From NCBI RefSeq assembly GCF_905475395.1, contig NC_058338.1:98193435-98257434 (forward strand): a stretch of DNA of 64,000 bases, given 5' to 3'. Within the stretch, counting starts at the first letter, position 1. Each line of letters opens with the position of its first letter. The stretch is from Chrysoperla carnea. Taxonomy: Eukaryota > Arthropoda > Insecta > Neuroptera > Chrysopidae. The notes under the pieces were generated by a model. The model worked only from the letters and a program-made list of their open reading frames with translations, did not search any database and was not told the DNA's origin. A program made the position numbers and the translations under genes. Shown in pieces: positions 35,515 through 46,238 of the stretch.

Positions 35515-35735
35515 GATTACGTGATTATTGAATGATGTTTGTGTGTAAAAATATAAGATCTAAATAATTACATTCATTTTAACTACTTCCACCATATTTC
35601 TATCACAAAGTTTTGACATTTACTTAGTACGACTTATATTAAGCTAACGAAAGTAGACGAACAAACCCGAAAATTTACGAAGTTAGTAATTTTTGCTTAC
35701 ACCTTTACTCTCGCGACGAGAGAAATTCTCACAAT
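35515..35735 (+). repeat. Dispersed repeat carrying the empty MITE site
   Basis: Sister copy of 30,130-30,650. It reads CACCTTTACTCTCGCGACGA without interruption where the other copy contains the 275 bp MITE, so it shows the pre-insertion state. Confidence 0.85.
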
Positions 35736-35754
35736 TTCTTTATATATATATTTA

Positions 35755-35870
35755 TGTCACCGACTCCAAAAATAACAATAATTGTAACTACATTATATTA
35801 TCGTTATTTTTTTACTTTTTAGTGCATATTAATTTGTTTTGGAAAAGTTTCTTTTTTAGGTCGGTTTTTT
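35755..35870 (+). repeat. Half copy of the 34,536-34,840 hairpin repeat
   Basis: Matches the right arm: CCAAAAATAACAATAATTGTA, TATTATCGTTATTTTTTTAC, TTTTTAGTGCATAT. Only one arm is present. The following bases to 36,130 repeat the 34,850-35,100 sequence (GAATCATCGAAATCGGTTGG, GTGATATT), so the copy is larger than the arm. Confidence 0.75.
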
Positions 35871-36134
35871 TTGTTAAAAGTTTTTTTATTTTGTGCTTTT
35901 TAGTGAATCTGAAGTATAACATACCTAACTAATTTGCCACTAAAAAAAGAATCATCGAAATCGGTTGGCGTGATATTCGTCCATTTGTCGCGCACATACT
36001 CAATGCAAATTTGGGATTTATATGGTTTTCTCACGGATGTCATTGTAAGAAATGCCAAAATAATCAAAATCGGTTTACCCAGTCGAAAGTTCTAAGGTAG
36101 CAAAAATAAATAAGAAATACTAAGTAATGTAAAA

Positions 36135-36528
36135 TTTAAAACCTGGGATGGTCGCTCTTATAAGGAATGCAAATAAAATCAACTAATGTAAGGAATGAAT
36201 AAGGAATGAATATAACACCCCACGCTTTGAATTTTACATTACAATTAAAATTTATATCGACTTCTCATTACAATAAAGCGTGTTTTTTTAACTATTATTT
36301 ATTTTTAGAGAAAAGCCTGAAAACAGCCATACAAAACTACGTTTACAGAAGTAAAAAATGGAAGAATCTAAAAGATCTAAGTAGACTGTTGAGTCCAACG
36401 ACTCCCCAGAATGTTTTAATTACAATTTCAGACTTGTTTTAAATTTTTGACGTTAGCTAGTCAACAAAATTACACTAAATTTTATTTAAAAAGGGAGCTA
36501 AATAATTTTTTTTCTTCTAATATTCCAG
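36135..36528. other. Upstream region of the H15 gene
   Basis: AT-rich, with an unsupported ORF at 36,206-36,442. A pyrimidine-rich tract and AG at 36,508-36,528 (TTTCTTCTAATATTCCAG) form a likely splice acceptor 42 bases before the start codon, implying an upstream non-coding exon. No TATA or start site is assigned. Confidence 0.45.
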
Positions 36529-36570
36529 TTTTTATAATAAAGGATTAAATTTCTAAATTACTTAGTGAAA

Positions 36571-36929
36571 ATGCCAAACCGACCCAAAGTTATAAAATAT
36601 GTTCTAAATGCAATCGTCGAATTGGGTGATAAGAATGGTTCACCATTAACAAGTATTATTGACCTAGTAAGGACAAATATTGCAATTGATGATGTAAAAC
36701 CAAGACCGCATAATATTGCTTTACATACACGGCGTGCATTACAAATGGCTATTGAAGAAGGTCTTGTTGTGGAACCAATACGTGGTCGATATAAACTTGT
36801 TGTAGATGAGGAGGATACATTTATACCAAGGATTCGTCCAACAATATGTAAAAATCAATGCCAAAAAACAACACCCTCATCGAAACCGAATGATAATTTG
36901 GATAACCATGATAATCCTAATCTTGATAA
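36571..36929 (+). CDS. H15-like winged-helix protein, exon 1 (linker-histone-like domain)
   Basis: ATG at 36,571 follows a probable 5' UTR acceptor at 36,528. Residues about 5-80 read as a linker-histone-type winged helix: VIKYVLNAIVELGDKNGSPL (helix 1), SIIDLVRTNI (helix 2), HTRRALQMAIEEGLVVEP (helix 3 and turn) and RGRYKLV (wing). This matches the H15 pattern of H1/H5, although basic residues are fewer than in somatic H1. The tail is acidic then polar (VDEEDTFIP, later NDNLDNHDN). The frame runs into TAA at 36,931, but a GTAAAT donor at 36,930 gives a two-base phase that fits exon 2 exactly. Likely role: DNA or nucleosome binding in chromatin. No close named homologue comes to mind. Confidence 0.82.
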
Positions 36930-37011
36930 GTAAATATTTAATCTCTTTTAAACATGTTTTTCGGGATTCGATGTAGTATTAACCCGATCATGTTAGTCAA
37001 AGTAAGCGACC

Positions 37012-37632
37012 AACCTCGGAATCTAACGGAATAAGCTGAATTTTTGTATCGCTAAGACACTGTTTGTCTTAAAATTTTTCTTATACGTCGGACCGTTTTT
37101 GAAATAGAGGGCGTAGAAGATGGAGCGCTCAGCTATACGTACCTTAGTGCATGGTCAATATTTTAAATATAATGTATTAAATAATTATTTAAGTAGTATT
37201 TAATCGATATTAAAGTGAAAAAATCGTATAATAGACAGGGTCAATCGTGAATCCCAGTCTATTATGCGTTAATTTTCCTTAATTATTCATTAAATACTAC
37301 TTAAGTAATTATTTGATACCTTATATTTATAAATATTGACCGACGACTGAAGTACGTTAAGCTGAGTGCACCATCTGCTGCGGCCTATTTCAAAAACAGT
37401 TTCAGACAAAATTTTTAGAAAATTTCATCCTCTACAACTTTTAGAGTAAATGTAAATACGACTAAAGGCAAAAAACGAGATATTCACAAAAAACTGATTT
37501 TTGAGACCTTTGACCTTAAATATCTGAGGACGCGCACACGTGACCATATGTGACTTTTGAGACAACATTTGCACTATAAAAATAAAAGGTTTGTGCAAAA
37601 ATTCAGCTTATTCCGTTAGATTCCGAGGTGAA
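37012..37632. mobile_element. MITE-like element in intron 1 of the H15 gene
   Basis: Terminal inverted repeats of over 30 bases start CCTCGGAATCTAACGGAATA. Inside, further complementary tracts (GTATTTAATCGATA / TTAATTATTCATTAAATACT region and the AGACAGGG/CCCAGTCTATTAT core) make the centre near 37,240 palindromic. No ORF and no clear target duplication. A related fragment with GGAAATAGAGGGCGCAGAAG is at 47,318-47,392. Confidence 0.8.
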
Positions 37633-38246
37633 ACCCTAAGATGATTGGAGTATATGGCGTTTCTATCGGTATCGACATTGTGTATGTACTGACGAACGAG
37701 TATCGAAAATTTTTGATAAAATTGATTGCGTGTGAATTCTCTAAATTATGCGAAAACTTATGTCCTTAGTTGGAAAATTGATTCATCCTCTTCCTCTTAA
37801 AAAAAAGTTTTTACACAGCTACAAAAACTGATTTTTCAAACATTTTTTTTTTTTTTTCATATTGGAAACATTCATTTTCAAACATTTCATGGTAGATTTA
37901 TAAAATTTAAAAATAAAATTCAATCGCCAATATCTCGGAGAGTATTGACTTTTTGAAATTAGGTTCAATGACACTTTTTGCTTAGAATTCATTCCAATAT
38001 CGATTCCCATTGTCATTTTTAGCATAAATTTTTCCACCCTCAAGAAAGGGTGGTTCTCACATCCCGGGACAAGATCGTACAAATTTTTGTTTTAACTACT
38101 TAAAGTTAGCTTTAAACAATTCTGTCGCACAGTTTTTATAAACATTCATTGGCTTTCCCTGGATTCTGAAATTTTAAGATATTTATACCTTACGGCTCTC
38201 TGTTAATGTTAAATTTGCATTTATAAGATGTTTAATTTTTTTTAAG
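37633..38246. other. Rest of intron 1 of the H15 gene
   Basis: AT-rich intron sequence. It ends in a T-rich tract and TTTAAG acceptor at 38,246. The minus-strand ORF at 37,819-38,082 is Lys-rich by AT content only and is not supported. Confidence 0.5.
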
Positions 38247-38725
38247 TACAAAAGTGGATGGTATAGTGTATTGCTCGTCATGTGGGGGTAAAAGACGTAA
38301 TAAATGCACGAGAGCTAAACCAGATAAATGTGGTGGTAAGCGATGTAAACGATCAAAATGCTCAAAATGCTGCAAAAGCAAAAGACGCTGTGGTGAAAAT
38401 CGAGGCGGATGTTCTGAGTGTAGACCTCCACCTATTCCTCGAACACCTTGTACTCCACCAACACCAAGACAACCATGCCCACCTAGTCCGCCATGCCCAC
38501 CGAAAACACCTTGTGATTATTTTGAGAATGAGGGTTTTGATTGTCAAGCAGAAAATCCTTTACAAGATGATCGCAATGATCAAAAATCGCAAACACCTCG
38601 ACCTATAAATAATAGAAATTGTCGTCGAAGTATTGATGCATTACCTCCTGAGAATGAAAATGAATTGTGTCGTGGAGAAAAAATTTTACAACTAGATTCT
38701 GATGGGAAAGAGCTCACAATTGAAA
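38247..38725 (+). CDS. H15-like protein, exon 2 (Cys/Lys/Arg-rich protamine-like segment)
   Basis: Acceptor AG at 38,245-38,246 and donor A|GTAAGT at 38,725-38,731. Joined to exon 1 it keeps the frame (AA+T gives Asn). The product is highly basic and Cys-rich at first: CSSCGGKRRNKC, KCGGKRCKRSKCSKCCKSKR, CGENRGGCSECR. A Pro/Cys repeat follows (CTPPTPRQPC, CPPSPPCPPKTPC), then a mixed polar part with RNCRRSID and ENENELCRG. There are 18 Cys in about 160 residues. Cys- and Arg/Lys-rich segments attached to a winged helix are known in some sperm nuclear basic proteins (protamine-like proteins); disulfide or zinc cross-linking of condensed DNA is the likely use. A metallothionein-like or unrelated Cys-rich secreted protein is the alternative, but no signal peptide exists. 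Confidence 0.8.
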
Positions 38726-38799
38726 GTAAGTAAAACTTCGTTAATATCACCTTGTGTGCATGAAATCAAGGGTTCATTTTCAACAATTTAAAATAATAA

Positions 38800-39305
38800 A
38801 ACAAGTGAAAACAAACAATTGACTGAGTTAATTGTTGAAATACCATGTATAGACAGTGTTGATGACGCAATCGTTTGTATTTTGACGCCACGTAAATAAA
38901 GAAAGATATCCACTCTTAAATAGCCACACACACATAACTGATATTCCCATATTAATACATACTATAAAATTTGCACCTAATCAGCGCTCTTGTGGGTAAA
39001 CAGAGATGTTTACAAAAAATATGTTTCAAACAAAAGTTGTTTATTTTTTTATAAGGAACATTTTTTACATTTAAACTTTTGTTCTATCTCTAACGGTTTA
39101 CAAAATGGATCCTACGGACCCAAGACCCAATTGACCTATGTTGCTCATTTACGTATTCGAACTCAATTGATGCGTCTTAAGCATGCTATAAAAATTTCAG
39201 CTTGATATCTCTTTACGTTTTTAAGTTATCGTGTTGGCAGACAGACGGACAGATGGACAGACAACCGGAAATGGACTAATGAGGTGATTTTATGACCACC
39301 TATAT
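38800..39305 (+). repeat. Hairpin-family repeat, 3'-truncated
   Basis: Starts ACAAGTGAAAACAAACAAT and carries all core blocks. The palindrome at 39,107-39,121 reads GGATCC-TAC-GGACCC, with one arm mutated. It ends at about 39,305, before the usual TTTTTAAGCGTTACAAACTT tail. It lies in intron 2 of the H15 gene in sense orientation; the ORF at 38,990-39,205 is chance. Confidence 0.87.
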
Positions 39306-39361
39306 TCCACCCTATTCATAGTATCGGACACCTTTGTTGCACCAGGTAGAAAATAAAATTC

Positions 39362-39899
39362 AACAAGTGAAAACAAACAATTGACTGAGTTAATTGTTGA
39401 AATACCATGCATAGTCAGTGTTGATTTCTTTATCACATTACACATACAAACATGTGACACATACATAACTGATAATCAAGTATAGTACATATTATAAAAT
39501 TTCCGCCTAATCAGTGATGTTTACGAAAAAATGTTTGAAACAAAAGTTGTTTAATTTTTGATAGGGAACATTTTTTACATTTAAACTTTTGTTCTATCTC
39601 TAACGGTTTACAAGATGGGTCCTACGGACCCAAGACCCAATTGACCTAAGATGCTCATTTACGAACTTGACCTAGCTTTTTACGTCCTGAGTACGCTGTA
39701 AAAATTCCAGCTCGATATATTTTTTCGTTTTTGAGTTATCGTGTCCACAAACGGACGGACAACCGGAAATGGACTAATTAGGTGATTTTATGAACACCTA
39801 TGACAAAATTTTTTTCCTAGCATCATTATTTTTAAGCGTTACAAACTTGGGACTAAACTTATTATACTATGTACATTTCATATATATATGGTATAAAAA
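39362..39899 (+). repeat. Hairpin-family repeat, near-complete
   Basis: A second copy directly after the first, same orientation, from AACAAGTGAAAACAAACAAT to TATATATGGTATAAAAA. Palindrome GGGTCC-TAC-GGACCC at 39,617-39,631. A GTGATGTTTACG junction shows a small internal deletion relative to 23,202-23,858. Confidence 0.88.
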
Positions 39900-40204
39900 C
39901 GAAAAGTCCTCTTCTATTTTTTGATCCGATACACTTACACCCATCCCTTCCTACACTTGCACACATATGCATACGTACACATAACGGTTTTAAAACTCTC
40001 ACACTAGTAGTTGTTGTCAATTGCCGCTGTAGCGTGCTGCTGATTGATTGCCTATTTTAATTAATAGCTAATTATCAGTGCATCCTTAAAAAAAATGAAA
40101 GAGGACGAAGAATGAAAGTTTGTCGAAGAGTGAAACAATGAAATTAAATTGAAACCAGACTGAAAAATAATAATTAAATTATTTAAAAACCGAATCGAAA
40201 ATAA

Positions 40205-41525
40205 CGTATATTTCTACGCTATAGTGGATTGAGAGATAGAGCCGAGTGTTTCTCGTGATCTGTAGTTCTTCCAATGTAGTTGTCATTATGTATGTCATTA
40301 TGGGTGTGGGGGTTTAACCTTTTTCGGTAAAGGGGGGTAAAACCCCTAAGGCAGGGGTGGAAGATGCGAGAGTGATAGTGAAAATCTACTCGTGATATGT
40401 AATATGCCCACCCTTTTGCCAATATAATTTACGTCACCTAAGAAGTGAAAATTGAAGTGGACGGATGAACTAGGCTTTGCCCTAGGAGTGAAGATAGATA
40501 ATTAAAAAAATTATATTTTTTGTTTTGACATTTCATAAAATAGAGTGAAGGAGATACGATTTATGGACATCTGCTAATAATACTGTAAATAATGTTATTT
40601 ATGTTTGGAGTTTTTATTAAATGTATTGCTTAATGTATACCTACATTAAGCAATACAATATATTATGGAATAAAAAAATCTTTACTAATATTATAAATGC
40701 GAAAATAACTGTCTGTGTGTTATGCAATCACGCCTAAACTAATGAATAGATTTTAAAATAATTTGATACAGAGGTAATCTAGAGCCTCAGAAGGAACATA
40801 GGTTTTTTTAATGCGAAAAAAAAGGCTGTAAGGGGTTGAAATAAGGGATGCAAGTTTGTATGGAAATTTCGTAATTTTTAAAGCTAGAAGCTTGAAACTT
40901 ATTTTTTAGGCTTTTAGTTAGATATAAATAAATACGACTTTCAAAAGTTCTATTCTAACCCTTAGGGGATGAAAAACGGGGGCAAAGTTTGTATGGGACA
41001 GCGTAATTCTTTGGTCCATAATGTCGTATTTGTTTTATTAAATCTATAATCTAAAGCCTAGAAATAAGTTCATTTGATTTATAAAATTAGAAAGGATTTG
41101 TTTGTTACATAACATATTGCTGAAGGTATATCTTATTTAATAAATACTCCAAACTTAACCAACGATACTTACATTATTATTAATAGATGTCCATAAATTG
41201 TATTTCCTTCACATTTTATGAAATGTCAACAAATATCAAATTTTTTAATTTTCTTTTTTCACTCGTTGGGTGGCCTAGTCATCCTCCTAATTTTCACTTC
41301 TTAGATGACTTAAATTATATTGGCAAACGGGTGGACATATTACATATCACGAGCAAATTAACTTTCACCCTCGCACCCTCCTCCTTCGTATCAGAGGTTT
41401 TACCGAAAAAGGTTTTCCTCACACTCCCTTTACGTAATTACAACTACATTGGAAAGATTACAGATCACAAACAAAACTCGGCTCCATCTCTTCGTCCATA
41501 AGCTTTGTTTATAGCGTAGAATTGG
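40205..41525. repeat. Decayed foldback element (about 1.3 kb)
   Basis: Inverted ends TTCTACGCTATA. The left arm (to about 40,600) and the right arm (from about 41,180) share, in reverse complement, AGCCGAG, GATCTGTA, CCAATGTAGTTGT, GTAAAACC-like blocks, CACTTCTTAG and TGTCCATAAAT. The arms are C/T versus G/A biased, one rich in GGGG runs. The middle contains a Helitron-like 5' end (TCTTTACTAATATTATAAAT at 40,679). Frames at 40,219-40,422 and 41,187-41,501 are chance. Confidence 0.8.
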
Positions 41526-41800
41526 AATAACTTAGTCAATTGTAGTTCTATCAACACGAAACTTTATAATCACGTAGCTTATAAATTTACGCGTATTTTT
41601 AAATGTTACTAACTACGACCCCCAGGAGCCGAGATAGAGCATTGATTGGCCCCCTATGTGTATTCAATTCGAAATCATCAGTTGCAACTAACCTAGCGAA
41701 GGTTCAACTGTCCACTATACGCAGTCCCTTGTGGAAAGACTCTCCCAGAAAAATTATTCAGAGTTAATATTATAGCATAGATAAATGTTTTTTCTTTAAA
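41526..41800. other. Intron 2 DNA of the H15 gene
   Basis: Less AT-rich than its surroundings, without a supported frame. It ends with a T-rich tract and AAAG just before the CXC-like frame. Confidence 0.35.
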
Positions 41801-42010
41801 GTTCGATTCTATAAAGAGATTTCGTACAAATGCGAGACTGGCCGTATAAAATGCGGATGTCGGACTCATGGCTTATTTTGCTCCCATCATTGTTTGGGGT
41901 TTCAAGGAAAACCTTGTGCTAACGTAGAACAACCGTTAGAGATAGAAGAAAAAGACGATAATTTAAATATTATTGACAATCTTGTCTCGAAGAAAGTAGC
42001 CGTGACTTGA
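41801..42010 (+). pseudogene. CXC (tesmin-like) cysteine motif frame, orphan exon or relic
   Basis: A 69-codon open segment ending in TGA carries YKCETGRIKCGCRTHGLFC, then SHHC, GFQGKPCANVEQP and an acidic tail EIEEKDDNLNIIDN. The spacing C-x-C-x6-C-x3-C is the core of CXC/tesmin-type zinc motifs. A pyrimidine tract and AAAG (41,790-41,801) could be a 3' splice site, making this a last exon, but no upstream exon is seen. Many-copy insect CXC proteins of this type are, I believe, transposon-borne, and a related relic lies at 53,969-54,560. I treat it as a relic; a genuine terminal exon is possible. Confidence 0.5.
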
Positions 42011-42383
42011 CTCACAACTACAAAAAGACAGTAACATGGATAACAACAATGAAACTCATCTAACTGCCAAAAGGACAAAGTATTTGTAATTAAGTCTGCG
42101 CATTTGTAAAATAATTATTATTATTATTTTTATTGTATCATCCATCTGTGATAAACGAGTGTCGAGTATTTAATATTTGTATAAAAGGATAAAAGTTCAT
42201 TTTAACTACTTTCCTTAAAAATCATATTAGAACATCAGGATAAGAAATAATTTAAAGCATTTTTTAGTAAATTACGAATCCGTCGGCAAGGGTAGTGAAA
42301 AACTCAGTTTTTCTTTAATTTGCTAAATTTTCTTGGTCAATATTTTCAAGCCTACAAATAAATAAATAAGTTAGGTTAATTAA

Positions 42384-42965
42384 AACAAGTGCAAACAAAA
42401 CCATTAACTGATTAAATTGTTGAAATACCATGTATAGACAGTGTTGATTACTCTATGACATTACACATATATATGTCACACATGCTTAACTGATATTCGC
42501 ATATAATACATACTATACAATTTACACCTAATTTGCGCCCTCACGTGAAACAGTGATCTTTATGAAAAAATGTTTCAAACAAAAGTTGATTATTTTTTTA
42601 TAATGAATAGTTTTTACATTTATACTTTTGTTCTATGTCTAACGGTTTATAAGATGGGCCCTACGGGCCCAAGACCCAATTGACTCATGGGTTGCTCATT
42701 TACGAATTCGACCTCACTTTTTACGTCCTGAGTACGTTGTAAAAATTTCAGCTTGATATATTTTTCTTTTTTGAGTTATCGAGTTGACAGACAGACGGAC
42801 AGACAACCGAAAATGGACTAATTAGGTGGTTTTATAAACACCTATACCAAAATTTTGTTCATAGCATCAATATTTTTAAGCGTTACAAACTTGGGACTAA
42901 ACTCAGTATACCTTGTATATTACATGGTAGATAAATAATATTACATATTATTTATGGTATAAAAA
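42384..42965 (+). repeat. Hairpin-family repeat with compensated palindrome
   Basis: Near-complete copy from AACAAGTGCAAACAAAACCA to TTATGGTATAAAAA. Its palindrome at 42,656-42,670 reads GGGCCC-TAC-GGGCCC: both arms differ from the common GGGTCC/GGACCC, yet pairing is kept. Non-coding. Confidence 0.87.
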
Positions 42966-43184
42966 CGTCGTTAAAAATAAGTATTATTTACCTTTTTTAT
43001 TATTAAATATGTTTTTTTATTATTAAATGTACAAAAATTATAAAAATATACTCAATAAAATAATGTTATTTGTTCTTCAAATATATAAGTATTAAGTATT
43101 AAGATACAAAATTACAAAAAGATGGTATTTATTTCAAAAAATCTGCCTTACCGGCGGCAGCTTCAATATTGAAGACGATACAAG

Positions 43185-43960
43185 ACGACTCATTCTAACT
43201 CGATCCCGTATCCCGTTAAAAGCATAATTAGGATCAAATCAAAGAGTGAAAAAACCTCATAGACCCGTGCTAACTCGCCCCATTAAAGGCATGGTCAAAT
43301 CCAATTTCACAGGGTGGACGCCAGGGTAAAAAAACCGGCATACCCGTGCTTACTCGACCCCATTAAAGGGACAGCCAACCCGTAGGTTGCAAGGTGAATT
43401 TAATCACAGGGTGAACGTAAGGACCTAAAAACTCGCAGACCTGTACTAACTCGATTCCATTAAAGGCATGGCCAACCTGTGGTTCACAGGGGAAAGCAGT
43501 AATTTGCGATTTTTTTGCCTCTTGCGTTCACTCTGAATCCACTCTGTGATTATTGGGCTGGCCATGCCTTTAATGAGGTCGAGTTAGTACGGGTCGGCGA
43601 GTTTTTTTACCCTTGTGTTCACTCAGTGATTGAATTCACTCTGTGATCTACGGATTGGCCGTGCCTTTAATGAGGTCGAGTAAGAACGGGTCTGCGGGTT
43701 TTTTGGCCCTGGCGTTCACTCTGTAATCTTCGAGTTGATTATGCATTTAATGGCGTCGAGGATCGATTTAACACGGGTCTGCGATTTTTTTACCCTTGCG
43801 TTCACCCTGTGATTGAATTCACCCTGTGACCTACGGGTTGGACATGCTTTTAATGGGGTCGAGTTAACACGGGTCTGCGGGCTTTATGGCCCTTGCGTTC
43901 ACTCTATAATTTGATGTTAACCATGCAATTAACGTGATCAAGTTTGCATGAGTATCGTGG
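43185..43960. repeat. Inverted cluster of about 100-bp tandem units
   Basis: Units contain CCATTAAAGGCATGG, AATCACAGGGTGAACG, CGCAGACCCGTGCTAACTCG-like blocks. Those left of about 43,510 are in one orientation and those to the right (GCCTTTAATGAGGTCGAGTTA and following blocks) are the reverse. So a head-to-tail array of three to four units faces a second array of similar length. No terminal structure or ORF. It lies in intron 2 of the H15 gene. Confidence 0.82.
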
Positions 43961-44191
43961 ATTAACAGTTTTTTTAGAGTTTCATACTATCCTTCAATTG
44001 TATCTCCACGCCTATTCTATACATTTATACACAAGAAATACTTGAAATTGTTTTTTTATTCTGATTTTCGAGGATGATTTCTAAGAAAAATGGTTAAACT
44101 GAACTTTTACCGAAAATTCGTATTATACGCGCATAATAAAATAGTCGAATCCTTTACTCTACTAATTATACGTAATATTTACTACATATAC

Positions 44192-44474
44192 GTTGCCCTA
44201 TTAGCTCAGATGGTTAAGACATAACAATTCCATCCGCGGTACGCTTAGGGTAGCGGGTTCGATTTCCGACGTCGCAACAAAATTTATTTAATTAATAGTT
44301 GTGATGGGCTGCTGTAGTGCATGGTATATGCATGAAGGAGGTACACTCAGCCTCTGAAATTGAGAAGCTGATATATGAAATTATTTGCGGAAATATGGTA
44401 AAACACATATATGGTATCACAATGTGCTCTATATCTTAAGTGTGTCCTTCGTGGGCAACCAATATAACCTAACC
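44192..44474 (+). mobile_element. tRNA-headed SINE with 12-bp target duplication
   Basis: The head (44,192-44,278) has a box A-like TTAGCTCAGATGGTTAAG and box B GGGTTCGATTTCC, with complementary ends GTTGC/GCAAC as in an acceptor stem. This is a tRNA-derived Pol III promoter. The body shares over 140 bases with 6,448-6,600 and ends in AACCTAACC. Perfect direct repeats TACTACATATAC flank it (44,180-44,191 and 44,475-44,486). It depends on a LINE reverse transcriptase; the partner is unknown. Confidence 0.9.
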
Positions 44475-45311
44475 TACTACATATACTTGACAAATTCAAA
44501 CATTCAGTCCTATGATGGATAGAGCTACAATTGACAAAGTTATTCCATCTGTTTATATCGTAGAAAAATGCGTTATTTTCGATTCAGTTTTCAAACAAAT
44601 TATCATTTTTCACACAATTGCTTTTTAACAATAACGCCTATTTTCATAAAGAATTGAATTTCTCGGCAACTACACATCTCGCAGGATTCCGCTTGCAGCC
44701 ACTTATTGAGGACATCAAGCCGCATAATTTCTGAGATTGTTTACTCTATAAATTAGTTATTGCTAAATTAATTGCAAAATTAAATTTTCATTTTTAAATG
44801 TTTTTTTTTTTTAGATTTTCGCGAAATAAATTAACAGACTTTTATGCTAATAATACCATTTTGTAGATTTTTACAAAATCTAAAACATTTGCATTAAAAT
44901 TTTTGCGATATAAACGATAGGTTGGTCTCTAGATTATAATGACCGATTTTCTTATATTTTTCGATCGAAAGATGATCCGCTATTTTGTTTCTGCAACTTT
45001 TATTTGGATGCACTACCTCGCATATCCATATTTAACCTAAACTCGACCTTATAAAATTACTTTCAATCTATTAGAATTAGCTTTGCTAACTCAATATCTT
45101 TTTTCTTCATTTGATTGGCCTATAGTTCATAAAAAAACAATACTTAGACTGTAAAAGTTGTTACAAAAACTGCCTAAGGTATGATTCCTATGCTGCGTCT
45201 GACGCGCACATGTTGAAGAATACTTGACTGTTTCTTCTGTGTCAGTTGTGTACGGTTCAAAGTTTTGTATATATGTATGTGTTGTTGCATCTGAAAAAAC
45301 AGTCTAAGCAA

Positions 45312-45715
45312 TTTCCTCGTCAGTAGATTTTTTGGAAGCTGGTGGAAAATATTTGCCTGAGAAAATGTTTGCCTTGACTCTCAGAATTAGGATGGGACAG
45401 AAATACCCTTCTTCCTGCGACCACATTCTGTATATTAAACTTTTTTTTTATTTCTTGGATTTTATATTATGGATAATTTCCAGCATTTTTTGGATTCATG
45501 ACATTGCTTATTAGGAAAAAATAATGCAGATTTTCTCCAATAACTCGTTATTGACAAAAATAAAGATTATTTTATGATTCCGATCAAAAATTTAATTTGA
45601 ATGTTGATTTAGAGAAAATTGAAAAAGCACAAGTACGCATGAATATTACTTTGTTAGGTACAATCAGGCAAACATTTTTCACCGGCTTTCATAAAATTTT
45701 ACTGACGAGGAATCG
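45312..45715. repeat. Decayed inverted repeat
   Basis: TTCCTCGTCAGTAGATTTTT and GGAAAATATTTGCCTGA at 45,314-45,363 recur in reverse complement at about 45,666-45,715 (CAGGCAAACATTTTTCA, TACTGACGAGGAA). The right part also matches 6,875-6,990. It is an old foldback; ORFs at 45,332 and 45,597 are chance. Confidence 0.65.
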
Positions 45716-45966
45716 ATTCCTCGGTCACAGGCTTAATTTCCTACAGTATAAATGTACATTCACTACTAAGTCTATTTGTGTCCGTTTTATCCAAAAATAA
45801 AATGGTTTCAAGTCCTCTTAAAGGTAGAAATAGATAAGTGTGCTTCCTACTTCTGATTAAGATAGGCTTGAAAAAATTTTAGTTACTAGCCTAAAATTCT
45901 GGTAAAGACAGTAATAGGGAATGTGGAGAGGTGACGAAATATTAAGAATATTTGTTTTTGTCTTAG

Positions 45967-46109
45967 AATTGTATTTTGGTCCTGGATCTCTTGATCAATG
46001 TCCATTAATAAATCCACATGAACCTGCAGAACAAATGGATTCTGCTGATCCTACAGACGGGAGTAACAACAAGAAAACACAAGATTTAATGAATGAATAT
46101 ATAATTTAA
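45967..46109 (+). CDS. H15-like protein, exon 3 (acidic C-terminal tail)
   Basis: Acceptor TTGTTTTTGTCTTAG ends at 45,966. Exon 2 leaves one base and this exon starts with two (A+AA gives Lys), so the frame is kept across a 7.2 kb intron. The tail LYFGPGSLDQCPLINPHEPA and DSADPTDGSNN to NEYII is acidic and polar, then TAA. The full product would be 326 residues. The exon call rests on phase, splice site and the poly(A) signal 130 bases downstream, not on homology, so it is less sure than exons 1 and 2. Confidence 0.65.
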
Positions 46110-46238
46110 AAATGAAATTTTAAAAATATTTTTTAACATGTTAATATTTCTTATATAGATACGTTTATAATTGATGCTTATTTATTTATAAAAACGTCCA
46201 TTATTAATTGTTTGTTGTAATCTAATCATAATTGTTTA

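Noticed and set aside
36206..36442. 78-residue frame upstream of the H15 gene
   Set aside because: No domain, and it overlaps the region where a 5' UTR intron is likely; AT-rich codon content only.
38282..38608. 108-residue plus-strand frame overlapping H15 gene exon 2
   Set aside because: It is a shadow of the Cys-rich exon; only the exon frame joins both neighbouring exons in phase.
43185..43960. A CRISPR array
   Set aside because: The genome is eukaryotic, units are diverged, have no unique spacers of constant length, and reverse orientation in the middle.
44192..44278. A true tRNA gene
   Set aside because: It has A and B boxes and matching ends but no clean anticodon arm; it is continuous with a SINE body and flanked by target duplications.
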